From Pseudomonas songnenensis (GTDB taxonomy: Bacteria > Pseudomonadota > Gammaproteobacteria > Pseudomonadales > Pseudomonadaceae), in contig NZ_RFFN01000002.1 in the NCBI RefSeq assembly GCF_003696315.1, forward strand, positions 1-64,000: DNA of 64,000 bases, written 5' to 3'. Below, one piece after another: positions 11,046 through 21,858 of this stretch (positions within the stretch are counted from its first letter, which is position 1; each line of letters starts with the position of its first letter). The notes under the pieces were generated by a model. That model ran no database searches. It was not told the origin of the DNA and saw only the letters and a program-made list of their open reading frames with translations. Position numbers and translations under genes: made by a program.

Positions 11046-11405
11046 CTAACCGCTGTGCTCCGTCGAATGCCAGCCGTGGCGACGCATGTCGACCCGGTCG
11101 TTGACGATGGTGAGCCCTTCGGCACGCAGGCGCATGCGCTGCTCGTGCCCGGCCGCTGTGCCGGCTGGCAGGCTGAGGCGGCCGCCCGCGGCGATCACTC
11201 TGTGCCAGGGCAGGCTGGTGTCATCTGGCAGCTGTGACATCAGGCGGCCAACCCAGCGGGCGGCGCGGCCCAGCCCGGCCATCGCAGCCAGTTCGCCATA
11301 GCTGACGACCTTGCCGGACGGAATCTGCGACATCACCAGGTAAACGGCAGCGCGGCGCGTTTCAGCGTCGGCGGACGGCGGTAGCAGCGGTGCGTGGTCA
11401 ATCAT
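11046..11405 (-). CDS. Alkyltransferase-like (ATL) DNA base-flipping protein
   Basis: A 119-residue protein with only the C-terminal DNA-binding domain of O6-alkylguanine-DNA alkyltransferase. The helix-turn-helix region (GKVVSYGELAAMAG ... RAARWVGRLM) and the arginine finger are present. The active-site PCHRV is replaced by PWHRV at about residue 67, so the alkyl-accepting cysteine is missing. This Cys-to-Trp change is the hallmark of ATL proteins, which bind O6-alkylguanine and hand it to nucleotide excision repair instead of reversing it. No strong ribosome site precedes the ATG. It is downstream of nothing obvious and separated by 38 bases from ampG, which runs the same way. Confidence 0.9.
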   Translation of the reverse strand: MIDHAPLLPPSADAETRRAAVYLVMSQIPSGKVVSYGELAAMAGLGRAARWVGRLMSQLPDDTSLPWHRVIAAGGRLSLPAGTAAGHEQRMRLRAEGLTIVNDRVDMRRHGWHSTEHSG

Positions 11406-11472
11406 GCAGGAGGCTTCCGGATGATGTGTGAGCCGGCCGCAGCGAACTCGCGTTCCATTCGGCGGTCTGTGC

Positions 11473-11500
11473 TTGCTGTAGCTCTATGCATAGGGATAAT
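11473..11500 (+). promoter_or_regulatory. Candidate sigma-70 promoter for the DUF481 gene
   Basis: TTGCTG (11473-11478) and GATAAT (11495-11500) are separated by 16 bases, 41 bases upstream of the DUF481 start. Only the TTG of the -35 is conserved, so this is a moderate match. Confidence 0.4.
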
Positions 11501-11541
11501 GCCAGCCTTTCAACCGTCTTCGACAGATTCGCAGCCCTCAT

Positions 11542-12546
11542 ATGCTCACCAGAACCCTGCTTTGCGCGACCCTTTGCGCCGTTGCCCTACCATCGTTCGC
11601 CGACACCGTCTGGCTGAAGAATGGTGATCGCCTGACCGGCAAGATCAGCGTGCTCGACGGCGGCAAACTGCTTATCGAAACCGGATACGGTGGCTCTATT
11701 CCGCTGAAGTGGAATCAGATCGCCACGCTGGAAAGCGACCGCAAACTGCTGGTCAAGCAGGACGACGTCACCGGTGAGGTCGCTCATTCGCTGCAGGCCT
11801 CCGAGCCGGGCAAGGTCACCCTCGTCAACGGTGCCGCGCCGCGCACCGTGGAACTGGCGAGCATCACCCAGATCATCCATCCCAAGCCGCTGATTCAGGA
11901 TTTCACCTGGAAGGGCAACATCGACGTGGCGATGGATTACAAGCGTGCGGAAACCGATACGGATGATTACGACGTTTCCTTCGATACCAAGGCTCGTCAT
12001 GGCCTGTGGCGGCATAACGGCACCGGCAACTACAACCGCGAATACCGCGATGGTGTGACCGTTACCGACAACTGGGACGCCGAGTATGCGCTGGACCGCT
12101 TCCTCGATCAGCATTGGTTCTGGCAGGGTCGCCTGAGCTACAAGCGCGACCAGATCGAAGACGTCCGCCGTCAGCGCACCATCGGTACCGGTCCGGGTTA
12201 CCAGTTCTGGGACAACGAGCTGGGTGCCTTCTCCCTGGCCGGCCTGATCAACCGCAGCGACTACGAGTTCGCCGACGGCGACAAGGAAAACTTCTACCTG
12301 GCGGCGGTCAAGTGGGATTACAACCGCTATCTGGTCGGCAAGACCTTCGAGCTGTTCAGTACCGGTGAGCTTGGCAAGCCGCTGGAGAACGTCGCTGACT
12401 ACGCACTCGATGCCGAGGTTGGTTTGCGCTACAAGGTGACCGACTGGGCCTCGCTGAACATGAAGGCGCAGAAAGACATCATCAGCGGCGCCGACAACGA
12501 CCTTGACGAGACACGCTACAGCATCGGTTTCGGGGTGGGCTGGTAA
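11542..12546 (+). CDS. DUF481 outer membrane beta-barrel protein (YdiY-like)
   Basis: A 334-residue secreted protein. A signal peptide is clear at the N-terminus (LLCATLCAVALPSFA, cleavage around residue 20). Residues 22-110 form a small beta domain beginning DTVWLKNGDRLTGKI, a motif common in this family. The remainder is the DUF481 region, a series of alternating amphipathic strands expected to form an outer membrane barrel, ending in an aromatic residue (GVGW), as typical of barrels recognised by the BAM complex. Function unknown; E. coli YdiY is acid-induced. It has its own candidate promoter and a strong terminator, so it is probably monocistronic. Confidence 0.85.
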   Translation: MLTRTLLCATLCAVALPSFADTVWLKNGDRLTGKISVLDGGKLLIETGYGGSIPLKWNQIATLESDRKLLVKQDDVTGEVAHSLQASEPGKVTLVNGAAPRTVELASITQIIHPKPLIQDFTWKGNIDVAMDYKRAETDTDDYDVSFDTKARHGLWRHNGTGNYNREYRDGVTVTDNWDAEYALDRFLDQHWFWQGRLSYKRDQIEDVRRQRTIGTGPGYQFWDNELGAFSLAGLINRSDYEFADGDKENFYLAAVKWDYNRYLVGKTFELFSTGELGKPLENVADYALDAEVGLRYKVTDWASLNMKAQKDIISGADNDLDETRYSIGFGVGW

Positions 12547-12573
12547 GCGAAACCCGCCGACTTGCACATATAT

Positions 12574-12606
12574 AAAGAAGGCAGCCCGATGGCTGCCTTT
12601 CTTTTT
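12574..12606. terminator. Rho-independent terminator after the DUF481 gene
   Basis: Stem AAGGCAGCC / GGCTGCCTT with loop CGAT, extended by flanking A and T bases and followed by TCTTTTT. Lies between convergent genes and may also stop the SDR gene. Confidence 0.9.
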
Positions 12607-12622
12607 GGGGCTGGCAACACGA

Positions 12623-13381
12623 TCAGAGGCGCAGGCCACCGTCGAGTTCGAGAATGCGTCCGGTGTAGTAGTCGTTCTCGAAGATGTACGCCACCGAGTG
12701 GGCGATCTCGGCCGGTTTGCCCATGCGCTTGAGCGGAATGCCTGAGGTCATCTTCTCCAGTGCCTCGGGCTTCATGCTGGCGACCATCTCCGTCTCGATG
12801 AAGCCTGGCGCCACCCCCGCGACACGAATGCCATAGCGTGCCAGCTCCTTGGCCCAGACCACCGTCGCCGAGGCGACACCGGCCTTGGCGGCGGAGTAGT
12901 TGGTCTGACCCATGTTGCCGGCGCGGGAAATGGACGAGATGTTGACGATCGCACCTTCGCTCTTCAGTTCGACCATCTTTGCCGCGACTTCGCGGGTGCA
13001 GAGGAACACGCCGGTCAGGTTGACGTCGATCACCGCTTGCCACTGCGCCAGGCTCATCTTGCTGATCTCGCCATCCTTGACCTTCAGCAGCAGGCCGTCG
13101 CGCAGGATACCGGCGTTGTTCACCAACCCGTGCAGGCCACCGAAGTCCTCGGCGACGCGCGCGACCATATCGGTCACCTGTTCCTCGTTGGCCACATTGC
13201 ACAGGTAGGCCCGGGCATCCCCGCCGGCCGCCTTGCAGGCAGCGACAGCATCGTCCAGGCGCTCCTGGTTCAGATCGACCAGTGCCAGCCGTGCACCCTT
13301 GCTCGCCAGATACTCGCCCATGGCGCGGCCGAGGCCCTGGCCGCCGCCGGTGACGATGATGACCTTGTCTTGCAGTTGCAT
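12623..13381 (-). CDS. Short-chain dehydrogenase/reductase, FabG-like
   Basis: A 252-residue classical SDR, positional equivalent of P. aeruginosa PA4389. The NAD(P)-binding motif TGGGQGLG lies near residue 11, the structural NNAG near 88, and the catalytic Ser-Tyr-Lys as NISSIS and YSAAK near 145-163. It resembles 3-oxoacyl-ACP reductases (FabG), which reduce the beta-keto group during fatty-acid or polyhydroxyalkanoate synthesis. The true substrate is uncertain, since the main fabG normally lies with fabD and acpP, which are not here. The start has AGGAG 8 bases upstream. Divergent from hugZ. Confidence 0.9.
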   Translation of the reverse strand: MQLQDKVIIVTGGGQGLGRAMGEYLASKGARLALVDLNQERLDDAVAACKAAGGDARAYLCNVANEEQVTDMVARVAEDFGGLHGLVNNAGILRDGLLLKVKDGEISKMSLAQWQAVIDVNLTGVFLCTREVAAKMVELKSEGAIVNISSISRAGNMGQTNYSAAKAGVASATVVWAKELARYGIRVAGVAPGFIETEMVASMKPEALEKMTSGIPLKRMGKPAEIAHSVAYIFENDYYTGRILELDGGLRL

Positions 13382-13483
13382 GCGCGTCTCCTGTTGTCCT
13401 TGTTAAGGCGGGAACGACGCCCGCCAGGGAAATCGTTATGCTGAGCACTCCGTCGACCCGGACCCGTCTCTCGAGGAGCCCCA

Positions 13484-14191
13484 GTGAGCGCCGAAGCCCG
13501 CAAGCATGCCCGACAACTCCTGCTCAAGGAATACCGCGGCGTGCTCTCTACCCACTCCCAGGCGATGCCCGGTTTTCCGTTCGGCTCGGTTGTTCCGTAC
13601 TGCCTGGACGCCAGCGGCTGGCCGTTGATCCTGATCAGCCGCATCGCCCAGCACACCCGCAATCTCGAGGCCGATGGTCGCTGCTCGCTGCTGGTCGGCG
13701 AACGCGCCGCCGAGGATGTACAGGCAGCCGGGCGGCTCACGCTGCTGGCAGAAGCCCGTCAGCTCGATGAGCCTGCGGCGATCGAGTCGGCTGCGCAGCG
13801 CTATTACCGCTACTTCCCCGAGTCACGCGATTACCATCGCGTGCATGATTTCGATTTCTGGGTGCTGGAGCCGGTGCGCTGGCGCTATATCGGTGGTTTC
13901 GGCGCGATTCATTGGCTGGACGACGTCGCCTTGGCCAATCCCTTCGCTGCCGAGCATGGCGAAGTGGAGCGGGGCATGGTCGAGCACATGAACGAAGATC
14001 ACGTCGCCGCGATAGCCCGTTACGTCGAGCAGGCGGGGTTGCCGCAGAGCTGCGCTGCGCAGATGGCCGGAGTCGACAGCGAGGGCTTTCATCTTCGGAT
14101 CGGGCAGGCGCTGCATTGGCTGGCATTCGCACATCCATGCGAAACGCCGATGGCGGTACGCCAGGCGCTGGTTGCCATGGCGCGTGGTTGA
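13484..14191 (+). CDS. HugZ-family heme utilisation / pyridoxamine-oxidase-like protein
   Basis: A 235-residue protein with an N-terminal split-barrel flavin-binding-like domain (about 10-150, including TRNLEADGRCSLLV) and a C-terminal DUF2470 domain starting near VEHMNEDHVAAI. This two-domain layout is that of HugZ-type heme-degrading or heme-utilisation proteins. The histidine in the MNEDH segment is a candidate heme ligand. The start is a GTG, chosen because GAGGAG (13473-13478) lies at the right distance and no ATG fits the domain. Heme degradation here is inference; related proteins are often annotated only as pyridoxamine 5'-phosphate oxidase family. Confidence 0.8.
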   Translation: MSAEARKHARQLLLKEYRGVLSTHSQAMPGFPFGSVVPYCLDASGWPLILISRIAQHTRNLEADGRCSLLVGERAAEDVQAAGRLTLLAEARQLDEPAAIESAAQRYYRYFPESRDYHRVHDFDFWVLEPVRWRYIGGFGAIHWLDDVALANPFAAEHGEVERGMVEHMNEDHVAAIARYVEQAGLPQSCAAQMAGVDSEGFHLRIGQALHWLAFAHPCETPMAVRQALVAMARG

Positions 14192-14317
14192 TTCAGCTTC
14201 ACTTCAGCGGCGTTACGCATAATCCGGTTACAGGCAATTTATCGCTCGGGTTGAATTAGACCCGTCATGCCGCCATCTACAGAGGACGGGAAGCTGATCT
14301 TCCGCCAAGGACCATCG

Positions 14318-14776
14318 ATGCGAATCTTCTTTGTGCTGTTTCTGTTGTTTCCGCTGGCCGAGCTGTACGTGCTGATCAAGGTCGGCAGTTCCATCGGCGC
14401 GCTGGCGACCATCCTGCTGCTGGTGCTGAGTGGCATCGCCGGCGTGCTGCTGCTGCGCCTGGCTGGTTTCGCCACTGCCTGGCGCGCGCGTGAGCGACTG
14501 GCGCGCGGCGAACTGCCCGAACGCGAGATGCTGCAGGGGCTGATGATGGCCATCGGTGGTGGTTTGCTGTTCCTGCCAGGCTTCATCAGTGACGTGCTGG
14601 CGTTGATCGTGCTGTTCCCGCCGACCCGCAATTTCCTGTTTCGTCAGATCAGTCGGCGGATCGAAGCGCAGGTGCGCCGCCAGCGCGCCTTTGCCGACGA
14701 TCTGCAGGCGCGCTCCAACCCGCAGCGGCCTAACGTGATCGAGGGCGAGTGGGAGCGTGATGACCGCGACCGCTAG
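14318..14776 (+). CDS. fxsA: FxsA family inner-membrane protein
   Basis: A 152-residue FxsA-type membrane protein. The start is MRIFFVLFLLFPLAELYVL, preceded by AAGGA; an ATG 17 codons upstream adds unrelated sequence. Three to four hydrophobic segments follow (about 1-25, 27-48, 75-105), then a charged cytoplasmic tail rich in arginine. E. coli FxsA, when overproduced, relieves F-plasmid exclusion of phage T7; its normal role is unknown. Linkage with groESL is conserved in enterobacteria and pseudomonads. It has its own terminator, so it is not read into groES by default. Confidence 0.9.
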   Translation: MRIFFVLFLLFPLAELYVLIKVGSSIGALATILLLVLSGIAGVLLLRLAGFATAWRARERLARGELPEREMLQGLMMAIGGGLLFLPGFISDVLALIVLFPPTRNFLFRQISRRIEAQVRRQRAFADDLQARSNPQRPNVIEGEWERDDRDR

Positions 14777-14793
14777 GCCGATCACCCGGCATT

Positions 14794-14821
14794 CCGGCAC
14801 GCCAGCAGGCGTGCCGGTTTC
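14794..14821 (+). terminator. Terminator after fxsA
   Basis: Perfect 10-bp stem CCGGCACGCC / GGCGTGCCGG, loop AGCA, then TTTCGTTTGT. Confidence 0.8.
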
Positions 14822-14852
14822 GTTTGTGGCCATGAAAATTTCATCTGCGCCC

Positions 14853-14881
14853 CTTGAAATGCTCTTGAACGCCCGCATGTA
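14853..14881 (+). promoter_or_regulatory. Sigma-32 heat-shock promoter of groESL
   Basis: CCCTTGAAA contains the sigma-32 -35 element CTTGAA (14853-14858). Fourteen bases later CCGCATGTA (14873-14881) matches the sigma-32 -10 consensus CCCCATnTA with one mismatch. A second CTTGAA follows at 14864-14869. The groES start is about 145 bases downstream, leaving a long 5' leader. No CIRCE-type inverted repeat is seen. Confidence 0.85.
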
Positions 14882-15024
14882 GCGGACACCGCAAGGTCGC
14901 TGTCGTGATCGACAGTCCGTCTTCTGCGGCTCGCATAGCGGGCCGCAACCGGCAACGCCGGATTTGCCCAACCCGCCGATGAAGGGTCATCGGCATGGAA
15001 CCACTCTACTAGGAGAGATCGACA

Positions 15025-15318
15025 ATGAAGCTTCGTCCTCTGCATGACCGCGTCGTGATTCGTCGCAGCGAAGAAGAAACCAAGACCGCAGGCGGTATCG
15101 TCCTGCCGGGCTCCGCTGCCGAGAAGCCGAACCGTGGCGAAGTCGTTGCTGTGGGTACCGGCCGCGTGCTGGACAACGGCGAAGTACGCGCCCCGGCCGT
15201 GAAGGTCGGTGACAAGGTGGTGTTCGGCCCTTACTCCGGCAGCAACACCGTCAAGGTTGACGGCGAAGACCTGCTGGTGATGAGCGAGAACGAAATCCTC
15301 GCCGTCATCGAAGCCTGA
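15025..15318 (+). CDS. groES: Co-chaperonin GroES
   Basis: A 97-residue co-chaperonin that forms the heptameric lid of the GroEL cage. It has the family start [14 protein letters not shown], the mobile-loop region [16 protein letters not shown] (about residues 17-32) that docks to GroEL, and the dome and C-terminal strand ending ENEILAVIE. The length matches E. coli GroES. AGGAG precedes the ATG by 9 bases. It is followed by groEL after 47 bases and driven by the sigma-32 promoter upstream. Confidence 0.98.
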   Translation: MKLRPLHDRVVIRRSEEETKTAGGIVLPGSAAEKPNRGEVVAVGTGRVLDNGEVRAPAVKVGDKVVFGPYSGSNTVKVDGEDLLVMSENEILAVIEA

Positions 15319-15353
15319 TCACCTGCGAATCTCCGTATAAATTCACGAATTGA

Positions 15354-17015
<1,662 letters not shown>

Positions 17016-17042
17016 GCCGATCGGCCCCTGAGCTGCAAAAGA

Positions 17043-17071
17043 AAAACCCCGCCTGGTGCGGGGTTTTTTTT
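17043..17071 (+). terminator. Terminator of groESL
   Basis: Stem AAAACCCCGC / GCGGGGTTTT, loop CTGGT, then a run of eight T. Confidence 0.95.
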
Positions 17072-17188
17072 GACTTGAGAAAGGCGCGCGCCCGGCAGTG
17101 GAGATACAGCCGTTCGTCCAAAAGCCTGCCGGAATTAAACAGCTAGGCTACGGTCAGTTAACCATCCGACTAATCAAGGGCTTACGCC

Positions 17189-17410
17189 ATGAAGCTGGAA
17201 ATTGCTCGAGGATTGTTTCTGGTCGGCGCGCTTGGAGTCACCACCCTCTGTGTGGCGGCCTGGAATGAGCCGGGGGCCACCCTGGTACAAAGCAGTATGG
17301 AGCGCAGCTATTGCCCGCTGCCGCCTGGCAGCAAGTCCCGGTTCGACGCTGCACGCCCTGACCAGGATCTGCTGTTGCTGCTTTACGGCCTGTCTCAGGG
17401 GATGCGCTGA
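17189..17410 (+). CDS. Small exported or membrane-anchored hypothetical protein
   Basis: A 73-residue protein I do not recognise beyond position. Residues 7-24 (ARGLFLVGALGVTTLCVAAW) form a signal peptide or single membrane anchor; the rest is short and polar with one cysteine (SYCPLPPG). A weak ribosome site (CAAGGG) precedes the ATG. It stands alone between the groESL terminator and the convergent mexW-type gene, 18 bases from its end. A small conserved pseudomonad hypothetical is likely at this place. Confidence 0.6.
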   Translation: MKLEIARGLFLVGALGVTTLCVAAWNEPGATLVQSSMERSYCPLPPGSKSRFDAARPDQDLLLLLYGLSQGMR

Positions 17411-17428
17411 AACGGGAATGCCCGGCCT

Positions 17429-20400
17429 TTAGCGGAGGGCGATCTCGGCGTGCTCGCCTGGCCGGCGGTCCGGTTGGGCTACCAGGTCATACACTGCCGG
17501 CAGCACGAACAGGGTGAACAGCGTGCCCACCGACATGCCGGTGGCGATCACCAGGCCGATGTCGAAGCGGCTGACCGCACCGGCGCCGCTGGCAATGATC
17601 AGCGGCACCATGCCGAACACCGTCGCCGCGGTTGTCATCAGCACCGGTCGCAGGCGAATCGCCGCCGCTTCTTCCACCGCTTCGCGCCGGCTCAGACCGT
17701 GCTCACGACGCAGCTGATTGGCGAATTCGACGATCATGATGCCGTGCTTGCTGATCAGGCCGATGAGCGTCACCAGGCCTACCTGCGTATAGATGTTCAT
17801 GCTGGAAAGGCCGAGGAACAGCGGCACCAGCGCGCCGCATACCGACAGTGGCACGGTCACCAGAATCACCAGCGGATCGCGGAAGCTTTCGAACTGGGCC
17901 GCCAGGACCAGGAAGATCACCGCCAGGGCCAGCGCGAATGTCAGATACAGGGCATTGCCTTCCTGGATGTACTGCCGCGACGCGCCGGCGTAATCGAAGC
18001 CGAAACCATCCGGCGCTTCTTCGCGGGCGATCGTTTGCAACGTATCGATCGCCTCGCCCATGCTGACGATCGGAAAGCCCTGAATCATTGCCGCGTTGAG
18101 TTGCTGGAACTGCTTGAGCTGAGTCGGCCGGGCGCGGTCGCGCACCTTGATCAGCGTTGACAGCGGCAGCATCTGGCCTTGTCCGTTGCGCACGTAGTAG
18201 TTGCTCAGCCAGTCGGGGTTGTCGCGATAGGCGCGCTCGACCTGGGCGATGACCTTGTAGCTGCGGCCTTCGATGGTGAAGCGGTTGATCTCGCCTTCGC
18301 CGAGCAGGGTGCTCAGGGTCAGGCCGAGGTCTTCCATGGACACGCCCATCTGCGCGGCCTTCTCGCGGTCGATCTCGACCACGATCTCCGGCTTGTCGAA
18401 CGCCAGGTCCACATCGAGGAAGGCGAACTTGCCTGATTCCTCGGCGCGCTTGCGGATGCGTTCGGTGACCTGCAGCAGCGTCTCGTAGTCGTTGGCGGTG
18501 TTGATGACGAACTGAAATGGCAGGCCCTCGCCAGTGCCGGGCAGCGAAGGCAGGTTGAAGCCGAAGATCTGCAGGCCAGGCAGGCGATCGAGCTTGGCCT
18601 GTACCTCCGGGAGGATTTCCATCTGCGAGCGATCGCGTTCGTCCCAGGGTTTGAGCAGGAAGCCGCCAATGCCGCTCTGCACGCCGTCGAAGCCGTTGAT
18701 CTGGAACCAGGAGTAATACTCCGGGAAGCTCTGGAATATCTCCAGGAACTGGTCGGTGTAGGCGTTCAGGTAGTCCAGGTTGGCGGTCTTCGGCGCGCTG
18801 GCCATCATGAAGACGATGCCCTGGTCTTCTTCCGGCGCCAGCTCGCTCTCGGTGAACATCAGCAGGGCGGGAATCAGCGCGAGAACCAGTACGGCGAATA
18901 CCAGCACCACCGGGCGGGTATTCAGCGTGCCGTGCAATGCACGCTGATAGCGCTGCTTGAGCCGTTCGAACAGTTCGTCCAGGCGATGGGCGAAGCCGCT
19001 GGGATTCTCCTCGTGACGCAGCAGCTTCGAGCACATCATCGGCGACAGGGTCAGCGCCACCACGCCGGAGATCAGTACCGCGCCGGCCAGGGTCAGGGCG
19101 AACTCCTGGAACAGCGCGCCGGTCAGCCCCTGCAGGAACCCGATGGGCGCATAGACCGCGGCCAGGGTGATGGTCATGGTGACCACCGGCATCGCGATCT
19201 CCCGTGCGCCGTCGAGGGCAGCCTGGAACGGTGACTTGCCCTGCTCGATATGCCGGTGGATGTTCTCCACCACGACGATGGCGTCGTCCACCACCAGGCC
19301 GATCGCCAGCACCATGGCCAGCAGGGTCAGCAGGTTGATCGAATAACCCATCGCCTGCATGAAGAACATCACGCCGATCATCGACAGCGGGATGGTCACC
19401 ACCGGGATCAGTACGGTACGCAGCGAGCCGAGGAAGAGGAACACCACGACGATGACGATCACGGCGGCTTCGGCCAGGGTCTTGACCACCTCGTCGATGG
19501 AGGCCTGGATGAACTCGGTGGCGTCGTAGGCGATGCTTGCCTTGAGTCCCGGCGGCAGCTGCGCCTCGATCTGCGGCATGATCGCGCGCACTTCCTTGAT
19601 CACATCCAGCGGGTTGGCGCTGGGCGTGCCCTTGATGCCGATGTAGACAGAGGGAATGCCGTCGAACGAGCTGATCGAGTTGTAACTCTCGGCGCCCATT
19701 TCCACTCGCGCGACGTCACCCAGCAGCACGCGGCTGTCGCCCTGGGTCTTGAGCGGGATGGCGGCGAACGCTTCCGGCGTCTTCAGCTCGGTGTCGGCGT
19801 TGATGCTGGTGACCACGTACTGGCCCTTCACTTCACCGGCAGCGGAGAGGAAGTTGTACTTGCGCACCGCCTCGTTCACATCACCGGCAGAGACGCCATA
19901 GGCGGCAAGCTTCACCGGGTCCAGCCAGAGGCGCATGGCGAACACCTGGTTGCCGAGGATTTCCGCTTCGGCCATGCCTGGCAGCGTCGCCAGCTTGGGC
20001 TGGATCACCCGGGACAGGTAGTCGGTGATCTGCGGGTTGGAGAGCTGGTCGCTGTAGAAGCTGATGTACATCAGCGCGGTGGAATCGGCCGCCTGCTTGT
20101 TCAGCACCGGGTCCTCGGCGGCTTGCGGCAGCTGGTTCTTCACCGAGTTGGCCTGGCTGAGCAGCTCGGTGTAGAGCCGGTCGGTGTCGGCACCGATGCG
20201 CGCGTAGACCGAGATTACCGAGGCGTTCTGCTGACTGACCGAAGTCATGTAGTCCACGCCTTCGGCGCTGGCCAGACTCTGCTGCAGCGGCTGGGTGATA
20301 TAGCCCTGGATGGTCTCGGCATTGGCGCCGGGGTAGGCGGTGGTCACCGTGATCAGCGCGCTTTCCATCTGCGGGTACTGGCGAATGGTCAGGCTGTTGA

Positions 20401-20485
20401 ACGCCTGCACGCCGAGCAGCACGATCAGCAGGCTGATGACGCTCGCCAGTACCGGGCGGCGGATGAAGGGATCGGTGAAAGCCAT
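17429..20485 (-). CDS. mexW: RND multidrug efflux permease, MexW-like
   Basis: A 1018-residue inner-membrane proton-driven pump of the HAE1 RND family. The start MAFTDPFIRRPVLA is preferred, because the codon two positions upstream is only a TTG and CAGGGA lies at a fitting distance. Twelve helices are expected, with two large periplasmic loops. The proton-relay Asp-Asp pair is in TM4 (GLVVDDAIVVVEN near residue 405) and the TM10 lysine in GLISKHGIMIVEFANQLRREHG near 935. Length and position match P. aeruginosa MexW (PA4375, 1018 residues), which pumps fluoroquinolones, tetracycline and chloramphenicol together with OprM. No outer membrane gene lies in the operon. Gene order is fusion protein then pump, 54 bases apart. 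Confidence 0.85.
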   Translation of the reverse strand: MAFTDPFIRRPVLASVISLLIVLLGVQAFNSLTIRQYPQMESALITVTTAYPGANAETIQGYITQPLQQSLASAEGVDYMTSVSQQNASVISVYARIGADTDRLYTELLSQANSVKNQLPQAAEDPVLNKQAADSTALMYISFYSDQLSNPQITDYLSRVIQPKLATLPGMAEAEILGNQVFAMRLWLDPVKLAAYGVSAGDVNEAVRKYNFLSAAGEVKGQYVVTSINADTELKTPEAFAAIPLKTQGDSRVLLGDVARVEMGAESYNSISSFDGIPSVYIGIKGTPSANPLDVIKEVRAIMPQIEAQLPPGLKASIAYDATEFIQASIDEVVKTLAEAAVIVIVVVFLFLGSLRTVLIPVVTIPLSMIGVMFFMQAMGYSINLLTLLAMVLAIGLVVDDAIVVVENIHRHIEQGKSPFQAALDGAREIAMPVVTMTITLAAVYAPIGFLQGLTGALFQEFALTLAGAVLISGVVALTLSPMMCSKLLRHEENPSGFAHRLDELFERLKQRYQRALHGTLNTRPVVLVFAVLVLALIPALLMFTESELAPEEDQGIVFMMASAPKTANLDYLNAYTDQFLEIFQSFPEYYSWFQINGFDGVQSGIGGFLLKPWDERDRSQMEILPEVQAKLDRLPGLQIFGFNLPSLPGTGEGLPFQFVINTANDYETLLQVTERIRKRAEESGKFAFLDVDLAFDKPEIVVEIDREKAAQMGVSMEDLGLTLSTLLGEGEINRFTIEGRSYKVIAQVERAYRDNPDWLSNYYVRNGQGQMLPLSTLIKVRDRARPTQLKQFQQLNAAMIQGFPIVSMGEAIDTLQTIAREEAPDGFGFDYAGASRQYIQEGNALYLTFALALAVIFLVLAAQFESFRDPLVILVTVPLSVCGALVPLFLGLSSMNIYTQVGLVTLIGLISKHGIMIVEFANQLRREHGLSRREAVEEAAAIRLRPVLMTTAATVFGMVPLIIASGAGAVSRFDIGLVIATGMSVGTLFTLFVLPAVYDLVAQPDRRPGEHAEIALR

Positions 20486-20539
20486 GGGCAAGTCCCTGGA
20501 ACTGTTCGATGTGGCGCTGCCGCCGGAGCGGCAGGCCGC

Positions 20540-21673
20540 TTATTCGGACGCCGGCTCGGCGCCGTCGAGCTTGAGCGTGCGGTTCTCGGCGATGGCGACA
20601 TGAGCGCCGCTGTCCAGCTTGAGCTGGCCGGCGGTGATCACCTGCTCACCGCCCTCGAGACCTTCGAGGATGACCGTCAGCCCGTCGCGCCGCTCACCGG
20701 TGGTGACGAAGCGACGCTCGACCACCAGATAGGGCTCGTCCGTGTTGACACCCTCCGGCGGCGTACCTTCGGTCACCAGCAGTACCGAGTTGCCGTACAG
20801 CGTGTAGGTGATGGCGGTTTCCGGCACGACCACCTGCGCCGTTTCGGTCGGCAGCAGGACCTGCAGGTCGGCGAACATGCCGGGCAACAGGCGTCCGTCC
20901 GGGTTGGCCAGCTCGGCGCGCACCTGCACGTTGCGGGTGGTGGTTTCCACTTTCGGGTTCAGCGCCGTGATCACGCCCTCGAAACGTTCGTCTGGATACG
21001 CCGCTACGCGCAGCTGCACCTTCTGTCCGAGGGCCAGCAGCGGCACGTGCTGTTCGGCCAGGAAGAAGTCGACATAAAGCGTGGTCAGGTCCTGCAGCGT
21101 GGCGATCGGCGTGCCGGCGGCGATGTAATCACCCACATCCACCTGGCGAATGCCGATGGTGCCGGCAAAGGGCGCCAGCACGCGCTTCTTGGCCAGGCTG
21201 GCGCGCAACTGGGCCACGCTGGCCTCGGCCTTCTGCGATTCGGCGTTGAGCCGGTCGTATTCACTGCGGGAAATGGCCTGACGATCCAGCAGGCTGCGCG
21301 CCCGCTGGAATTCCACGCGGGACAGGTTGAGGTCCGCTTCGGCACTGGCCAGGCTGGCCTGTTCCATCTCGCTGTCCAGCAGCACGATAGCCTGCCCCTT
21401 GCTGACCTTTTCGCCAGACTGGAACTGCACGTCGGTAATCGTCCCGGCGATCTCGACGCTGAGGTCGATACCCTGGGAGGCCCTGAGCGTACCGATTGCC
21501 GGCAGGCGGCTCTGCCAGTCCATGCGTCGGGCGACTTCGGTCTCGACGTCGATCGCCGGCTTGGGCGCCTGGAACTGCTGGATCTGTTGGTAGATGGAAT
21601 TGAACTTGAGCGCGGCGAGGATCGCAACGACGACGACCACCGCGCCCAGCATGAACAGCATGCGGCGCAACAT
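20540..21673 (-). CDS. mexV: RND periplasmic adaptor, MexV-like
   Basis: A 377-residue membrane fusion protein that joins the RND pump to an outer membrane channel. An N-terminal membrane anchor (about 5-25) is followed by the lipoyl half-motif QSGEKVSKGQAIVLLD, a coiled-coil hairpin (about 100-170) and the second lipoyl half (APFAGTIGIRQVDVGDYIAAGTPIATL). Beta-barrel and membrane-proximal domains then end near residue 370. No lipobox is present, so it is anchored by the helix. AAGGAAA lies upstream of the ATG. First gene of the mexVW-type operon; the upstream region holds a 12-bp palindrome that could be an operator. Confidence 0.88.
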   Translation of the reverse strand: MLRRMLFMLGAVVVVVAILAALKFNSIYQQIQQFQAPKPAIDVETEVARRMDWQSRLPAIGTLRASQGIDLSVEIAGTITDVQFQSGEKVSKGQAIVLLDSEMEQASLASAEADLNLSRVEFQRARSLLDRQAISRSEYDRLNAESQKAEASVAQLRASLAKKRVLAPFAGTIGIRQVDVGDYIAAGTPIATLQDLTTLYVDFFLAEQHVPLLALGQKVQLRVAAYPDERFEGVITALNPKVETTTRNVQVRAELANPDGRLLPGMFADLQVLLPTETAQVVVPETAITYTLYGNSVLLVTEGTPPEGVNTDEPYLVVERRFVTTGERRDGLTVILEGLEGGEQVITAGQLKLDSGAHVAIAENRTLKLDGAEPASE

Positions 21674-21727
21674 TTTCCGATTTCCTTGGAGATGTGAGCC
21701 GGCTGTCTACTGCCGTGATCGAGGCAG

Positions 21728-21739
21728 CCGTTCGAACGG
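21728..21739. promoter_or_regulatory. 12-bp palindrome upstream of the mexVW-type operon
   Basis: CCGTTCGAACGG is a perfect palindrome 55 bases upstream of the mexV start. It could be a repressor operator. No regulator gene is adjacent, so this is only a candidate. Confidence 0.35.
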
Positions 21740-21858
21740 TCCGGTCATTGTCACGAAGGACGATCGCTGGCACTGGCGCAGCTGGGCCGGGGAGGGAGGA
21801 ACTTAGCCCCGAATCGGAGGCAAGTAAAGGGGGAGAACGCGCGTTAGACGACTGAAAT

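Noticed and set aside
17053-17188. A possible small RNA after groEL
   Set aside because: Only the groESL terminator is structured; no promoter or second terminator was seen.
19250-21697. An 815-codon plus-strand open frame
   Set aside because: Antisense to the mexW/mexV genes; the translation is rich in His, Gln and Arg with no domain. Long antisense frames are common in GC-rich DNA.
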